Below are positions 30,848 through 39,952 of a stretch of 64,000 nt of DNA, piece after piece. The DNA lies in contig NZ_JARUBH010000009.1 in assembly GCF_029626105.1 (NCBI RefSeq), forward strand, positions 3,162,001 to 3,226,000, given 5' to 3'. The number at the start of each line of letters is the position of its first letter. Positions within the stretch are counted from its first letter, which is position 1. The notes below the pieces were generated by a model that was given only the letters and a program-made list of their open reading frames with translations, searched no databases and was not told the DNA's origin. The DNA is from Solwaraspora sp. WMMD792. GTDB lineage: Bacteria; Actinomycetota; Actinomycetes; Mycobacteriales; Micromonosporaceae. Both the position numbers and the translations under genes were made by a program.

Positions 30848-32713
30848 ATGCAGACCCGCTCCGATCTCCGTAACGTGGCCATCATCGCGCATGTCGACCA
30901 CGGCAAGACCACGCTGGTTGACGCGATGCTGCGCCAAGGCGGCCAGCTGCACGCCCGCGCCGAACTGCCCGACCGGGCGCTGGACTCCATGGACCTGGAG
31001 CGCGAAAAGGGCATCACCATCCTGGCCAAGAACACCGCGATCAGCTACGTGCCCGACCAGGGCGACCCGGTCGTCATCAACATCATCGACACCCCGGGGC
31101 ACGCCGACTTCGGCGGCGAGGTGGAACGCGGCCTCACCATGGTCGACGGCGTGGTGCTGCTGGTCGACGCCAGCGAGGGTCCGCTGCCGCAGACCCGGTT
31201 CGTGCTGCGCAAGGCGCTGCAGGCCCGGCTACCGATCATCCTGGTGATCAACAAGGTGGACCGGCCGGACGCGCGGATCAAAGAGGTCGTCGACGACACG
31301 TACGAGCTCTTCCTCGACCTCGACGCCGACGAGACCCAGATCGACTTCCCGATCGTGTACGCCTGCGCCCGCGACGGCGTCGCCTCGCTGACCCAGCCGG
31401 CCGGCGGCGCGGTGCCGGACGACAGCGACAACCTGGAACCGCTGTTCCGCACGCTGCTGGAGACGATCCCGGCACCGGCCTTCGACCCGGACGCGCCGCT
31501 GCAGGCGCACGTGACGAACCTCGACGCCTCCCCGTTCCTGGGCCGGCTGGCGCTGTGCCGGGTCCGGCAGGGCACCATCCGCAAGGGCCAGACCGTCGCC
31601 TGGTGCCGCACCGACGGCAGTCTGCAGAAGGTCCGCATCTCCGAGCTGCTGATGACCGAGGGACTGGAACGCAAGCCCGCCGAGGCCGCCGGCCCGGGCG
31701 ACATCATGGCGGTGGCCGGCATCCCGGACATCATGATCGGCGAGACCCTGGCCGACGCGGACGACCCCCGCCCGCTGCCGTTGATCACCGTCGACGAGCC
31801 GGCGATCTCGATGACGCTGGGCACCAACACCTCACCGTTGGCCGGCAAGGTCAAGGGGTCGAAGGTGACCGCCCGGCTGGTCAAGGACCGGCTGGACCGC
31901 GAACTGATCGGCAACGTGTCGCTGCGGGTGCTGCCCACCGAACGTCCGGACGCCTGGGAGGTGCAGGGCCGTGGTGAGCTGGCGCTGGCCATCCTGGTCG
32001 AGCAGATGCGCCGCGAGCAGTACGAGCTGACCGTCGGCAAGCCGCAGGTGGTCACCCGGGAGATCGACGGACGGGTCTGCGAGCCGGTGGAGCGGTTGAC
32101 CATCGACGCCCCCGATGAGTACCTGGGCGCGATCACCCAACTGCTGGCCACCCGCAAGGGCCGGATGGAGCAGCTGGTCAACCACGGCACCGGCTGGATC
32201 CGGATGGAGTGGCTGGTACCGGCCCGCGCGCTGATCGGGTTCCGGACCGAGTTCCTCACCGAGACCCGCGGCACCGGCATCCTGCACCACGTCTTCGAGT
32301 CCTACGAGCCGTGGTTCGGCGAGCTGCGGACCCGGCCCACCGGGTCGCTGGTCGCCGACCGGACCGGCGTGGCGACCAGCTTCGCCATGTTCAACCTGCA
32401 GGAACGCGGCTCGCTCTTCGTCGAACCGGGCACCCCGGTGTACGAGGGCATGCTGGTCGGCGAGAACTCCCGCGCCGACGACATGGACGTCAACATCACC
32501 AAAGAGAAGAAGCTGACGAACATGCGCTCGTCGACCGCCGACGAGTTGGAGCGGCTGGTGCCGCCCCGCAAGCTCTCCCTGGAGCAGGCGCTGGAGTTCT
32601 GCCGCGAAGACGAGTGCGTCGAGGTCACCCCCGAGGCGGTACGGCTGCGCAAGGTGATCCTCGACCAGACCGCCCGGGCCCGGGCGGCGGCCCGCCGCAA
32701 GCACCAGAGCTGA
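30848..32713 (+). CDS. typA: Ribosome-associated GTPase TypA/BipA
   Basis: 621 residues. Translational GTPase: P-loop AHVDHGKTT, switch [17 protein letters not shown], then EF-G-like domains and the BipA C-terminal domain (NMRSSTADE). It assists 50S assembly at low temperature or under stress. GGAGG and AGGAG both precede the ATG at 30848, the second formed across the MMPL stop codon (TAGGAG). Ends at a strong hairpin shared with terC. Confidence 0.96.
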   Translation: MQTRSDLRNVAIIAHVDHGKTTLVDAMLRQGGQLHARAELPDRALDSMDLEREKGITILAKNTAISYVPDQGDPVVINIIDTPGHADFGGEVERGLTMVDGVVLLVDASEGPLPQTRFVLRKALQARLPIILVINKVDRPDARIKEVVDDTYELFLDLDADETQIDFPIVYACARDGVASLTQPAGGAVPDDSDNLEPLFRTLLETIPAPAFDPDAPLQAHVTNLDASPFLGRLALCRVRQGTIRKGQTVAWCRTDGSLQKVRISELLMTEGLERKPAEAAGPGDIMAVAGIPDIMIGETLADADDPRPLPLITVDEPAISMTLGTNTSPLAGKVKGSKVTARLVKDRLDRELIGNVSLRVLPTERPDAWEVQGRGELALAILVEQMRREQYELTVGKPQVVTREIDGRVCEPVERLTIDAPDEYLGAITQLLATRKGRMEQLVNHGTGWIRMEWLVPARALIGFRTEFLTETRGTGILHHVFESYEPWFGELRTRPTGSLVADRTGVATSFAMFNLQERGSLFVEPGTPVYEGMLVGENSRADDMDVNITKEKKLTNMRSSTADELERLVPPRKLSLEQALEFCREDECVEVTPEAVRLRKVILDQTARARAAARRKHQS

Positions 32714-32716
32714 ACC

Positions 32717-32760
32717 GCACCGCCGGTGGGAGCCCTCGGACGGGGTCCCACCGGCGGTGC
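32717..32760. terminator. Bidirectional terminator between typA and terC
   Basis: A perfect 15-bp stem (GCACCGCCGGTGGGA and its complement) with a 14-base loop lies four bases after the typA stop and four bases from the terC stop. It serves both converging genes. Confidence 0.85.
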
Positions 32761-32763
32761 CGG

Positions 32764-33762
32764 TCACTTGACGATGTCGGCGAGCTCCCGCTTACGGTCC
32801 CGGGACGACTTGACCAGGCTGGCTACCGTGGTGACCAGCAGGGTCACGAAGATGACGGCCAGCGACAGCCAGATCGGGATGTGCGGTGCCCAGCCGACCG
32901 GATCGCCACCGTTGACGAAGAACAGGGTGTTGTCGGCCAACGCCTCCAGCACCAGCTTGACGCCGATGAAGCCCAGCACCACCGCCAGGCCGTAGCTGAG
33001 GTAGACCAGCCGGTCCAGCAGGCCGCCGAGCAGGAAGTAGAGCTGCCGCAGCCCCATCAACGCGAAGACGTTGGCGGTGAAGACCAGGTACGGCTCCTGG
33101 GTGATGCCGAAGATCGCCGGGATCGAGTCCAGCGCGAAGATCAGGTCGGTGACGCCGATCGCGATCATGACGATCAGCATCGGCGTGAACATCCGCCGGC
33201 CAGCCTCGGTCACCGTGGTCAGCCGCCCACTGTCGTAGGCGCCGGAGACCGGCAGCACCCGCCGGCTCCACCGGATCAGCGCGTTCTCGGAGAACTCGTC
33301 GGTCGTCTCAGGCTGGCGCAGCTGGCCGATGGCGGTGTAGATGAGGAAGGCGCCGAAGATGTAGAACACCCAGGAGAACTGGGAGATCAGCACGGCGCCC
33401 GCCGCGATGAACCCGCCGCGCAGCACCAGCGCCAGCACGACGCCGACCAGCAGCACCTTCTGCTGGTACTTCCGGGGCACCACGAACCGGCCCATGATGA
33501 TCACGAACACGAAGAGGTTGTCGACGGAGAGGCTCTTCTCCGTGACGTAGCCGGCGAAGAACTCGCCGGCGTACCGCCCGCCGGACGTGGCCCACACCCC
33601 AAGCCCGAAGATCACCGCGAGCACGATGTAGAAGACGGTCCAGCCGGCCGACTCGCGCATGCTCGGTTCATGCGGCCGCCGGACGATGATCAACAGGTCG
33701 GCGATCAGCACTGCGGTCAGTACGACCAGGCTGACCAGCCAAACCCAGGCAGGGATGTTCAC
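32764..33762 (-). CDS. TerC/Alx-family membrane protein (probable Mn2+ exporter)
   Basis: 332 residues, about eight or nine membrane helices. Acidic in-membrane motifs typical of TerC are present: SLSVDNLFVFVIIM and IGVTDLIFALDSIPAIFG. Family members (Alx, YkoY, MeeF-type) export manganese or help metalate exported enzymes. Start GTG 33762 has GGAGG five bases upstream. The leader contains a yybP-ykoY manganese riboswitch, which strongly supports a manganese role rather than tellurium resistance. Confidence 0.92.
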   Translation of the reverse strand: MNIPAWVWLVSLVVLTAVLIADLLIIVRRPHEPSMRESAGWTVFYIVLAVIFGLGVWATSGGRYAGEFFAGYVTEKSLSVDNLFVFVIIMGRFVVPRKYQQKVLLVGVVLALVLRGGFIAAGAVLISQFSWVFYIFGAFLIYTAIGQLRQPETTDEFSENALIRWSRRVLPVSGAYDSGRLTTVTEAGRRMFTPMLIVMIAIGVTDLIFALDSIPAIFGITQEPYLVFTANVFALMGLRQLYFLLGGLLDRLVYLSYGLAVVLGFIGVKLVLEALADNTLFFVNGGDPVGWAPHIPIWLSLAVIFVTLLVTTVASLVKSSRDRKRELADIVK

Positions 33763-33848
33763 TCGGACCTCCGGCAGACACAGGGCACCGCCGACCGGAA
33801 CCGGGACAGGATGCCCCGGTCTTCGTGGAGATGCGCACAGCAGTGACT

Positions 33849-33984
33849 GACGGAGGTCTCTTCCGCCATCATCCACCGAACTTGTCTGCCTTCGGGGACG
33901 ATGACCGCAGGTGCCGGGTCGGTCCACCATGCGGGCCAACCGTGCTGACGACACCAGCGCGAGGGAATACTCCCCTCCTCCTGC
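33849..33984 (-). promoter_or_regulatory. yybP-ykoY manganese riboswitch upstream of terC
   Basis: Read on the minus strand, P1 5' arm GGAGG (33978-33974) runs directly into the conserved L1 sequence GGAGUA. GUCGUCA follows, then CCCGGCACC. A P4 stem (GUCAUCGUCC with GGAUGAUGGC) leads to GAAGAGA and the P1 3' arm CCUCC (33856-33852). These are the conserved blocks of the Mn2+-sensing class in the right order (compare GGAGUAGC, GUCGUCA, CCGGC and GCAAGACC in the Lactococcus element). It ends about 90 bases before the terC GTG. In this class Mn2+ binding usually raises expression of the exporter. Confidence 0.85.
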
Positions 33985-34158
33985 GTCATTGTTGCGCAAC
34001 TACCGGGCAAACGACACACCGGGGCGGGTTACCGGTGACGACAAGCACAACTTCTCAGCCATCCTAGGAGGCTAGATAGTCCTCGAAGCGGCAGCCATAC
34101 CCGCCGGAGACGGCCCCTCGGGCCGGTCCGGGCGCAGCCGTGTGGCAGGCTTCCCGCC

Positions 34159-34452
34159 ATGGTGCTTGAGATCGCGCTGGTCGATGTCCAGCCCGGCCGG
34201 GAAGCCGACTTCGCCGCAGCGTACGCCGCCGGCCGCCACCTGCTGGCCACCACTGACGGCTGCCGGTCGGTGCGGATGACCCGGGGGGTGGAGAGTCCCA
34301 GCCGGTTCGTACTGCTGGTCGAGTGGGACTCTGTCGACGCGCACGAGCAGAACTTCCGCGCCACCGACCGGTACCTGCGGTGGCGGGAACTGATTGGTCC
34401 GTACTTCGCCGCGCCGCCGGTGGTCGAACACTTCGTCGACCTGCCGGCGTGA
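34159..34452 (+). CDS. Antibiotic biosynthesis monooxygenase (ABM) domain protein
   Basis: 97 residues, a single ferredoxin-like ABM domain: EIALVDVQPGREADFAAAY, GCRSVRMTRG, FVLLVEWDSVDAH and the terminal FVDL. These small dimeric proteins include quinone-forming monooxygenases, haem-degrading enzymes and many of unknown role. The ATG has no clear Shine-Dalgarno. Ends 49 bases before the glycosyltransferase gene on the same strand, so the two may be co-transcribed. Confidence 0.85.
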   Translation: MVLEIALVDVQPGREADFAAAYAAGRHLLATTDGCRSVRMTRGVESPSRFVLLVEWDSVDAHEQNFRATDRYLRWRELIGPYFAAPPVVEHFVDLPA

Positions 34453-34501
34453 CCCGGACCCTGCCGATGTCCGGCCGGTCCGGACCAGGTCGGAGCCCGC
34501 G

Positions 34502-35749
34502 GTGCGGATAGAGATCGTGACCGCCGGCAGCCGGGGCGACGTCGCACCGTACACCGGTCTGGGGCAGGCCCTGCGGGCCGCCGGCCACCGGGTCACCGTG
34601 ACGACCCACGGCGCCTTCGACGCGCTGGTGACCGGCGGCGGCCTCGACTTCCGGTCGCTGCCCGGTGACCCGTACGCCGCCCAACTCACCCCCGGCGGGC
34701 GGCGGCTGCACCGGCTCGGCGGTGGGCTGCGCGGCACCGCCGAGTTCGTCCGGCAGGGCCGGCGCTACCTCGACGATCTCGCAACCGGGCTGGTCGACGT
34801 CGGTGCCGACGCCGACGTGCTGCTGCTGGCCACCACGACCGCTCCGCTGGGCTACTCGGTGGCACAGCGACGCGGGATCCCGAGCATCGGGGTCTTCCTG
34901 CAACCGGTCGCACCGACCGGCGACTTCCCGCCGGTGCTGCTCGGCGACCGGTCCTTCGGGTCGGCCGGCAACCGGGCGCTGGGGCGCGGAGCCGAGGCGG
35001 CCAGCGCTCGGGCGTACGACCACTCCTCCCGGCGGCTGCGCCACCGGCTCGGCCTGCCGCCGGTCCCGCTGGCCGCCCTGCTGCGGCAGGCCAGGCGCTC
35101 AGGCTGGCCGGTGCTGCACGGGTTCAGCCCGAGCGTGCTGCCCCGACCGGCCGACTGGCGCCCCGGGCTGGAGGTCGTCGGCTACTGGTGGCCGGCCGCC
35201 GACCCACACTGGACTCCCCCACCGGAGCTGACCGGGTTCCTGCGCGACGGTCCGCCGCCGGTGCTGATCACCTTCGGCAGCATGGCGGTGCTCGACGCGG
35301 CACTGCCGACACTGCTCGGTACGGCGTTGCGCCGGGCCGGCGTCCGCGCGATCGTGCAGGCCGGCTGGGGTGGGCTGCGGGTCGGCGGCGACGACGTCCT
35401 CGCGGTCGGCGACGTACCGCACGACCGGCTGCTGCCCCGGGTCGCGGCGGTGATCCACCACGCGGGGGCCGGCACCACCGCCGCCGGGCTGCGGGCCGGG
35501 GTGCCGGCGGTGACCGTACCGCTCATCGCCGACCAGCCGTTCTGGGCCGCCCGGCTGGCGCGGCTCGGGGTCGCCGCCGAGCCGCTGCCGGCCCGGCGGC
35601 TCACCGCCGACCGGCTGGCCGACGCCGTCCGCACGGTGCTCGACCGGCCCACGTACGCCGAACGGGCCCGGCACCTCGCGACCCGGATCGCCGCCGAGGA
35701 CGGGTACGCCGCAGTGCTGCGCGCCGTCGACCGGGTCACCCGCCGCTGA
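34502..35749 (+). CDS. GT1-family glycosyltransferase
   Basis: 415 residues. GT-B fold of the UDP-glycosyltransferase/sterol glucosyltransferase type: N-terminal IEIVTAGSRGDVAPYTGLGQALRAAGH, mid ITFGSMAV, and the C-terminal donor-binding region VAAVIHHAGAGTTAAGLRAGVPAVTVPLIADQPFWA. Acceptor unknown; relatives decorate macrolides, sterols and lipids. GTG 34502 is preceded by CGGAG. The 3' end overlaps the STM4011-family gene on the other strand by 14 bases. Confidence 0.9.
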   Translation: MRIEIVTAGSRGDVAPYTGLGQALRAAGHRVTVTTHGAFDALVTGGGLDFRSLPGDPYAAQLTPGGRRLHRLGGGLRGTAEFVRQGRRYLDDLATGLVDVGADADVLLLATTTAPLGYSVAQRRGIPSIGVFLQPVAPTGDFPPVLLGDRSFGSAGNRALGRGAEAASARAYDHSSRRLRHRLGLPPVPLAALLRQARRSGWPVLHGFSPSVLPRPADWRPGLEVVGYWWPAADPHWTPPPELTGFLRDGPPPVLITFGSMAVLDAALPTLLGTALRRAGVRAIVQAGWGGLRVGGDDVLAVGDVPHDRLLPRVAAVIHHAGAGTTAAGLRAGVPAVTVPLIADQPFWAARLARLGVAAEPLPARRLTADRLADAVRTVLDRPTYAERARHLATRIAAEDGYAAVLRAVDRVTRR

Positions 35750-36662
35750 CCGGATCCGCAGCAGCGGCCGGACCGGCCACCGCTGCGACCTCAGACGCCG
35801 TATCGGGGAAGGCGTGCGGGATGCGTTCCAGGACGCCGCCGGCGAAGACGTCGTACAGCGGCAGCTCCCGCAGATGCACGTAGCCGATGTGGCAGTCGCA
35901 CGAGTCCAGTGGGCAGGGGCGCGGGCGCAGCGCGGCCCGGTAGGAGCCGTCGTAGAGGTTGCCCAGCGGTTCGGCGACGAAGTGGCACCGGCGTACCGTG
36001 CCGTCCCCGTCGACCGAGACCACCGACTCCCCGGTGCGGCACGACCGCCCGGCCGACTGGTGCGGGTGGACGCTGTAGCCGAACAGCGGGTCGAGCTCGG
36101 TCCACGCCCGCTGCTGGGCGGCGTCGTAGCGGTGCCCGTCGGCGGCGTTGACCCAGAGGTAAACCTCGGCCGGTAGCGCGGCCCGCAGCGACCGGGCGGC
36201 CGCCAGGTGCTCCGGCAGGCCGACGACCCCTACCGAGAACCGCACCCCGGCGGTACGCAGCGTGCCGCAGCGGCGCAGGAAGACCTCCCGGTCGACCTGG
36301 CCCGGGTGGTACGTGGCCCAGAACGCCAGCCGGCGACGCTGGTCGGTGTCGGCGTCGGCCAGGAAGTCCAGCCGGGCGGCCAGGTTGGTCTGGATCGCCA
36401 CCCGGCCAACCTGCGGCAGCCCGGCCAGCCGCAGCAGCGCCCGCCGGTACCAGGACCGGGTCAACGCCTCGCCCCACGGGGTGAACAGCACCGAGATCCG
36501 GTCGTCGTGCGGATTACGCACGGCCCAGTCGACGAACCGGTCGAGCGCCACCCGGTCGGTGCGCAGCGTTGCCGGGTCGTCGCGGCGCTTGGCGAACGGA
36601 CAGTACGGGCAGTCGTAGTTGCAGCTGGCCAGCGGACCCCGGTAGAGGATGCTCAGGTCCAT
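35736..36662 (-). CDS. STM4011-family radical SAM protein
   Basis: 308 residues. The N-terminal [4Fe-4S] site is CX3CX2C (Cys14, Cys18, Cys21) in SCNYDCPYCPFAKRRDD. TPWGEAL follows, and a C-terminal auxiliary Cys set (Cys in SCRTGES, RCHF, CPLDSCDCH) could bind a second cluster, as in SPASM/twitch enzymes. I recognise it as the STM4011 family by sequence and by its four neighbours. Reaction unknown. It starts five bases after the STM4012 gene and is the last gene of the five-gene unit. Confidence 0.88.
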   Translation of the reverse strand: MDLSILYRGPLASCNYDCPYCPFAKRRDDPATLRTDRVALDRFVDWAVRNPHDDRISVLFTPWGEALTRSWYRRALLRLAGLPQVGRVAIQTNLAARLDFLADADTDQRRRLAFWATYHPGQVDREVFLRRCGTLRTAGVRFSVGVVGLPEHLAAARSLRAALPAEVYLWVNAADGHRYDAAQQRAWTELDPLFGYSVHPHQSAGRSCRTGESVVSVDGDGTVRRCHFVAEPLGNLYDGSYRAALRPRPCPLDSCDCHIGYVHLRELPLYDVFAGGVLERIPHAFPDTASEVAAVAGPAAAADPVSGG

Positions 36663-36667
36663 CCGGC

Positions 36668-37993
36668 TCACCGGGCCGGCAGGTCGGCCATCGCCGCCCG
36701 GACCCCGGTCGAGACCAGCCACGGGCCGATCGCGTCGCTGCGGGCCAGGCCGGCGCCGGTCAGCGCCAGCCGGTCCGGGGTGACCGTCAGCCACCCCTGG
36801 TCGACCAGCGTCGCCAGCTGCGGGAAGTCGTCGACGGCCCGGGTGGCGAACCGCGCCGCGTACGCCGCCTGGTCGCATCCGTCGGCCCGCAGCAGCGAGG
36901 TGATCAGCCAGCGTCGGCGCTGTTCGTCGCGGTCCAGCCGGAAACCCACCTCGGCGACGTCGAAGTCGGACTCCGGCCGGCGCAGGTAGTCGTCGATGAT
37001 CGCCCGCACCTGACCGACGGAGACCGCGTAGTCGAACGAGTAGTGCAGGTCGCTGGTGTAGGACCGGGCGCCGCAGCCGAGTCCGATCATCCCGTCCTCC
37101 TGGCAGGAGTACGCCGGGGCGTCGACGACCGGCAGCGACGCGCGGCGGAAGTGCCGCATCGACAGTTGCCGGTAGCCGGCGGCGCGCAGCCGGTCGACAC
37201 CGTGCCGGTACAGCGTCTGCCGTTGGGCGTCCCACTGTGGATCAGGCAGGTCGGCCGGGGCACGGCGGGCCAGGCCGGTCAGTGGGCGGACGTAGAGCGG
37301 GTAGAGGTAGATCTCCTCCGGCTCCCAGCGCAGCGCCGCGTCGAGCGACTGCGCCCAGGTGGCGTCGGTCTGGCCGGGGATGCCGTAGATCAGGTCGATG
37401 TTCAGCTCCGGGATCGGCTGGTCCCGAATAGCGGCCAGGGCGCGCTCGACCTCGACGCGACGCTGTGGCCGGCCGGCGGCCCGCGCCTCGGCGTCGAGGA
37501 AGCTCTGCACCCCGATGCTGATCCGGGTGGTGCCGCGGGCGGCGAGCACCGCCAGCCGGTCCGGGGTGGCGGTGGCCGGCGACGTCTCCACCGCAGTCGG
37601 CACGCCCGCCGGCCGGAACCTGTCGACCAGGTCGAACATCGTCGACAGCTCGTCGGCGTCCAGGTAGGTCGGCGTACCGCCGCCGACGGCGACCCGGGCG
37701 AACCGGGCGTCGTCGCCGAGCGCGGCGGCCACCCGTACCGCCTGGCGGCGCAGCTGGTCGAGGTAGGCGGCCACCTGCCCGGCCGGCGGGTTGGCTCGGG
37801 TGAACAGGTTGCAGAAGCCGCAGCGCATCTCGCAGAACGGCAGGTGCAGGTAGAGGAACAGCTCCGTGCGGCGCTGCCCGGACCAGACGTCGGCCAGCGC
37901 GGGACGCGGCCGCAGCGGCCGGTACGCCGTCTTGTGCGGATACCCGTACAGGTAACCCTGGTACGGCGAGCCGTCCAGGTCCGCGACGGTCAC
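36668..37993 (-). CDS. STM4012-family radical SAM protein (HemN-like)
   Basis: 441 residues. HemN-type radical SAM core with CX3CX2C at Cys54/Cys58/Cys61 (LPFCEMRCGFCNLF), VGGGTPTYL, RISIGVQSF and NIDLIYGIPGQT, plus a C-terminal HemN-like domain ending in a winged-helix segment. Although HemN-like, the YGYPHKTAYRPL N-terminus and gene context identify the STM4012 family rather than coproporphyrinogen oxidase. The GTG at 37993 overlaps the STM4013 stop as GTGA. Confidence 0.9.
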   Translation of the reverse strand: MTVADLDGSPYQGYLYGYPHKTAYRPLRPRPALADVWSGQRRTELFLYLHLPFCEMRCGFCNLFTRANPPAGQVAAYLDQLRRQAVRVAAALGDDARFARVAVGGGTPTYLDADELSTMFDLVDRFRPAGVPTAVETSPATATPDRLAVLAARGTTRISIGVQSFLDAEARAAGRPQRRVEVERALAAIRDQPIPELNIDLIYGIPGQTDATWAQSLDAALRWEPEEIYLYPLYVRPLTGLARRAPADLPDPQWDAQRQTLYRHGVDRLRAAGYRQLSMRHFRRASLPVVDAPAYSCQEDGMIGLGCGARSYTSDLHYSFDYAVSVGQVRAIIDDYLRRPESDFDVAEVGFRLDRDEQRRRWLITSLLRADGCDQAAYAARFATRAVDDFPQLATLVDQGWLTVTPDRLALTGAGLARSDAIGPWLVSTGVRAAMADLPAR

Positions 37994-38820
37994 GCCGGGT
38001 CCGGCGGCGCGGCGTCGGACCAGTCGCCGGGGGCGATCACGAAATCGGCGTACGGCACCGTCCACACCACCTCGTGCCCGACCCGGTGCCCGCTGTGCCC
38101 GTCCTCGCCGTACGCGGTGCCGTGGTCGGCGCAGATGATCGTCAGGCAGGGCCGGCCCCGGGAGCTGGCCATGGCGAACAACCGGCCGATGTGCCGGTCG
38201 ACGTACTCCAGTGCGGCGGCGTGGCTGTCCCGGTTGTCGCGTTCGGTGCCCGGCAGGTAGTGCCGGTTCGGCTGGTGCATCGCGGCCACGTTGACGAACA
38301 GGAACAGCGGCTGGTCGGCGGGTACGGCCGGGACGACCTCGGCGATCCGGTCCAGCTGGGCCTCGAAGCAGCCCGGCGCGGTCACCCCGAACGCCGGCTC
38401 CCAGTGCGCCTCGGCGAACAGTCCCGGCAGGGTCGCGCCCAGCGGCGAGGACCGGTTGAAGAACCCGACCCCGCCGACGCACACCGTGTGGTAGCCCTCC
38501 TTGCGCAGCGCGGTGACCAGGTCGGGTGCGTCGAAGACCCAGGTGTGCTCGTCGGTGGTGGCGCTGCCCGGGAAGGCGGCGGCGAACATCCGGGGGTGGC
38601 TGCCCGGTTCGGCCGGGGTGGGCAGGAAACCGGTGAAGAACGCCTGATGCGCGGCGTAGGTGAAGCTGGCCGGGCTGTGCCGGCGCTGCCACTGCCCGTC
38701 CGGTAGCGCGCGGGCCAGCTGCGGTGTCCGACCGGCGGCGAGCAGCTCGGCCGCCACGTCGTAACGCAACGTGTCGAGCGTGACGAACAGCAGGTCGTGG
38801 CTGCCGATCAGGTCCTTCAT
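37990..38820 (-). CDS. STM4013-family hydrolase (alkaline phosphatase/sulfatase fold)
   Basis: 276 residues. Alkaline-phosphatase-like fold: DLLFVTLDTLRYD at the N-terminus (metal Asp, and Thr as candidate nucleophile), SPASFTYAAHQAFFTGFLP, and the metal-binding ADHGTAYGEDGHSGHRVGH at the C-terminal end. No signal peptide, so it is cytoplasmic, unlike ordinary sulfatases. The start ATG overlaps the STM4014 stop as ATGA, with GGGAGG about five bases upstream. It presumably removes a phosphate- or sulfate-like group within the pathway; the substrate is unknown. Confidence 0.88.
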   Translation of the reverse strand: MKDLIGSHDLLFVTLDTLRYDVAAELLAAGRTPQLARALPDGQWQRRHSPASFTYAAHQAFFTGFLPTPAEPGSHPRMFAAAFPGSATTDEHTWVFDAPDLVTALRKEGYHTVCVGGVGFFNRSSPLGATLPGLFAEAHWEPAFGVTAPGCFEAQLDRIAEVVPAVPADQPLFLFVNVAAMHQPNRHYLPGTERDNRDSHAAALEYVDRHIGRLFAMASSRGRPCLTIICADHGTAYGEDGHSGHRVGHEVVWTVPYADFVIAPGDWSDAAPPDPA

Positions 38821-39932
38821 GCCGACCTCCCCATCGCGGCCGTGGTCCGCCAGGCGGCGAACCGGCCGGTACGTATGGCATGCAGTTGGGCAGCGTAGCT
38901 GTCCCGCCCGGCGGCGTCGCACACGCCGGGAAGCAGATCGCCGAAGGCGTTCACCTCCGCCACGGCGTGCCGCCGCCAGTCACTGCCGATCATCAGGTCC
39001 ACTCCGACGTGCAGGCTGCCGGTGAAGCAGCGGGCCGTGCGTACACAGTCGGCCAGCGCCGCCGCCCACCGGCGGGGACCGAACGCCGCCCGCACCGCCG
39101 CCGGGTCACCGCGCCGGTTGCCCAGGTGCAGGTTGGTCAACGGACCGTCGCTGCTGCGTACCACGAGGTGGCCCGGTACGCCGGCGATCACCAGCACCCG
39201 CAGGTCGACGACCCGGCCGTGTAGACCGGCCTTCGGGAACCAGCGCTGCACCAGCAACCCGTCCGGGGCCAACCGGTCCACGATAGAGGCGACCTCCCGC
39301 TCGGTGCGGTAGGTCCGCACCCGCAGCGAGTTGAACAGCCGCCCGTCGTCGGCCAGCTCGACCGAGGTGACCGCCTGCACCCGCCGGCCGTGTGTGTGCA
39401 GGGCGAGCACCCCGGACGCCGACGACCCGTGCACCGGCTTGACGAAGACCCGGGCCCAGCCGACGTCGGACAGAGCGGTACGCAGCTGCGCCCAGTCGCC
39501 GGGTGCGGTGTCCAGGATGGCCGGTTGCGCCACCCCGGCGGCGGCCAGCCGCCGGTGCCCGGCCCGTTTGTCGAACAGTACGGCGATGTCGGCCGGGTCG
39601 TTGAGCAGGGTCGCGCCGGCCCGCCGGGCGGCGTCGGTGAGCCGGCCCAGGGCGGCGCGCAGCCCGACGTACCAGGCGGCGCCGCCGCTGATCTCGCCGT
39701 GGTCGAGTGGCCGGCCGGCGCCGCGCAGCAGCCGGTCCACCTCGGAGTCCTCGCCGGGCGAGTCGATCCGTACCGTCGCCCCGCCGGGCAGGGCGATGTC
39801 CTCCCCGGCGGCGAGCTTCCGCCAGGGCAGCACCCGAACCCGCAGGCCAGCGGCGTGCGCGGCGGTGCGGAACGCCCCGACCCGCCGGTTGCCCGGGTTG
39901 CCGACCACGACCAGCGGCGTGGTGTGGCTCAT
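38817..39932 (-). CDS. STM4014-family protein (ATP-grasp fold)
   Basis: 371 residues. N-terminal VVVGNPGNRRV domain, then ATP-grasp features: LFDKRAGHRRLAAAGV, VFVKPVHGSSASGVLAL (nucleotide Lys and Gly-rich loop) and a metal-binding AEVNAFGDLLPGV near the C-terminus, similar to RimK-type ligases. It likely forms an amide or acyl-phosphate-dependent bond on a substrate made by the neighbouring enzymes (inference). Coupled to STM4013 downstream. Starts 20 bases after the STM4015 gene; no obvious Shine-Dalgarno. Confidence 0.85.
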   Translation of the reverse strand: MSHTTPLVVVGNPGNRRVGAFRTAAHAAGLRVRVLPWRKLAAGEDIALPGGATVRIDSPGEDSEVDRLLRGAGRPLDHGEISGGAAWYVGLRAALGRLTDAARRAGATLLNDPADIAVLFDKRAGHRRLAAAGVAQPAILDTAPGDWAQLRTALSDVGWARVFVKPVHGSSASGVLALHTHGRRVQAVTSVELADDGRLFNSLRVRTYRTEREVASIVDRLAPDGLLVQRWFPKAGLHGRVVDLRVLVIAGVPGHLVVRSSDGPLTNLHLGNRRGDPAAVRAAFGPRRWAAALADCVRTARCFTGSLHVGVDLMIGSDWRRHAVAEVNAFGDLLPGVCDAAGRDSYAAQLHAIRTGRFAAWRTTAAMGRSA

Positions 39933-39952
39933 CGGGTGAGGTTAACAACCGG

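Noticed and set aside
36668-37993. HemN-like protein read as oxygen-independent coproporphyrinogen oxidase
   Set aside because: The N-terminus and the four coupled neighbours identify the STM4012 family; no haem genes are nearby.
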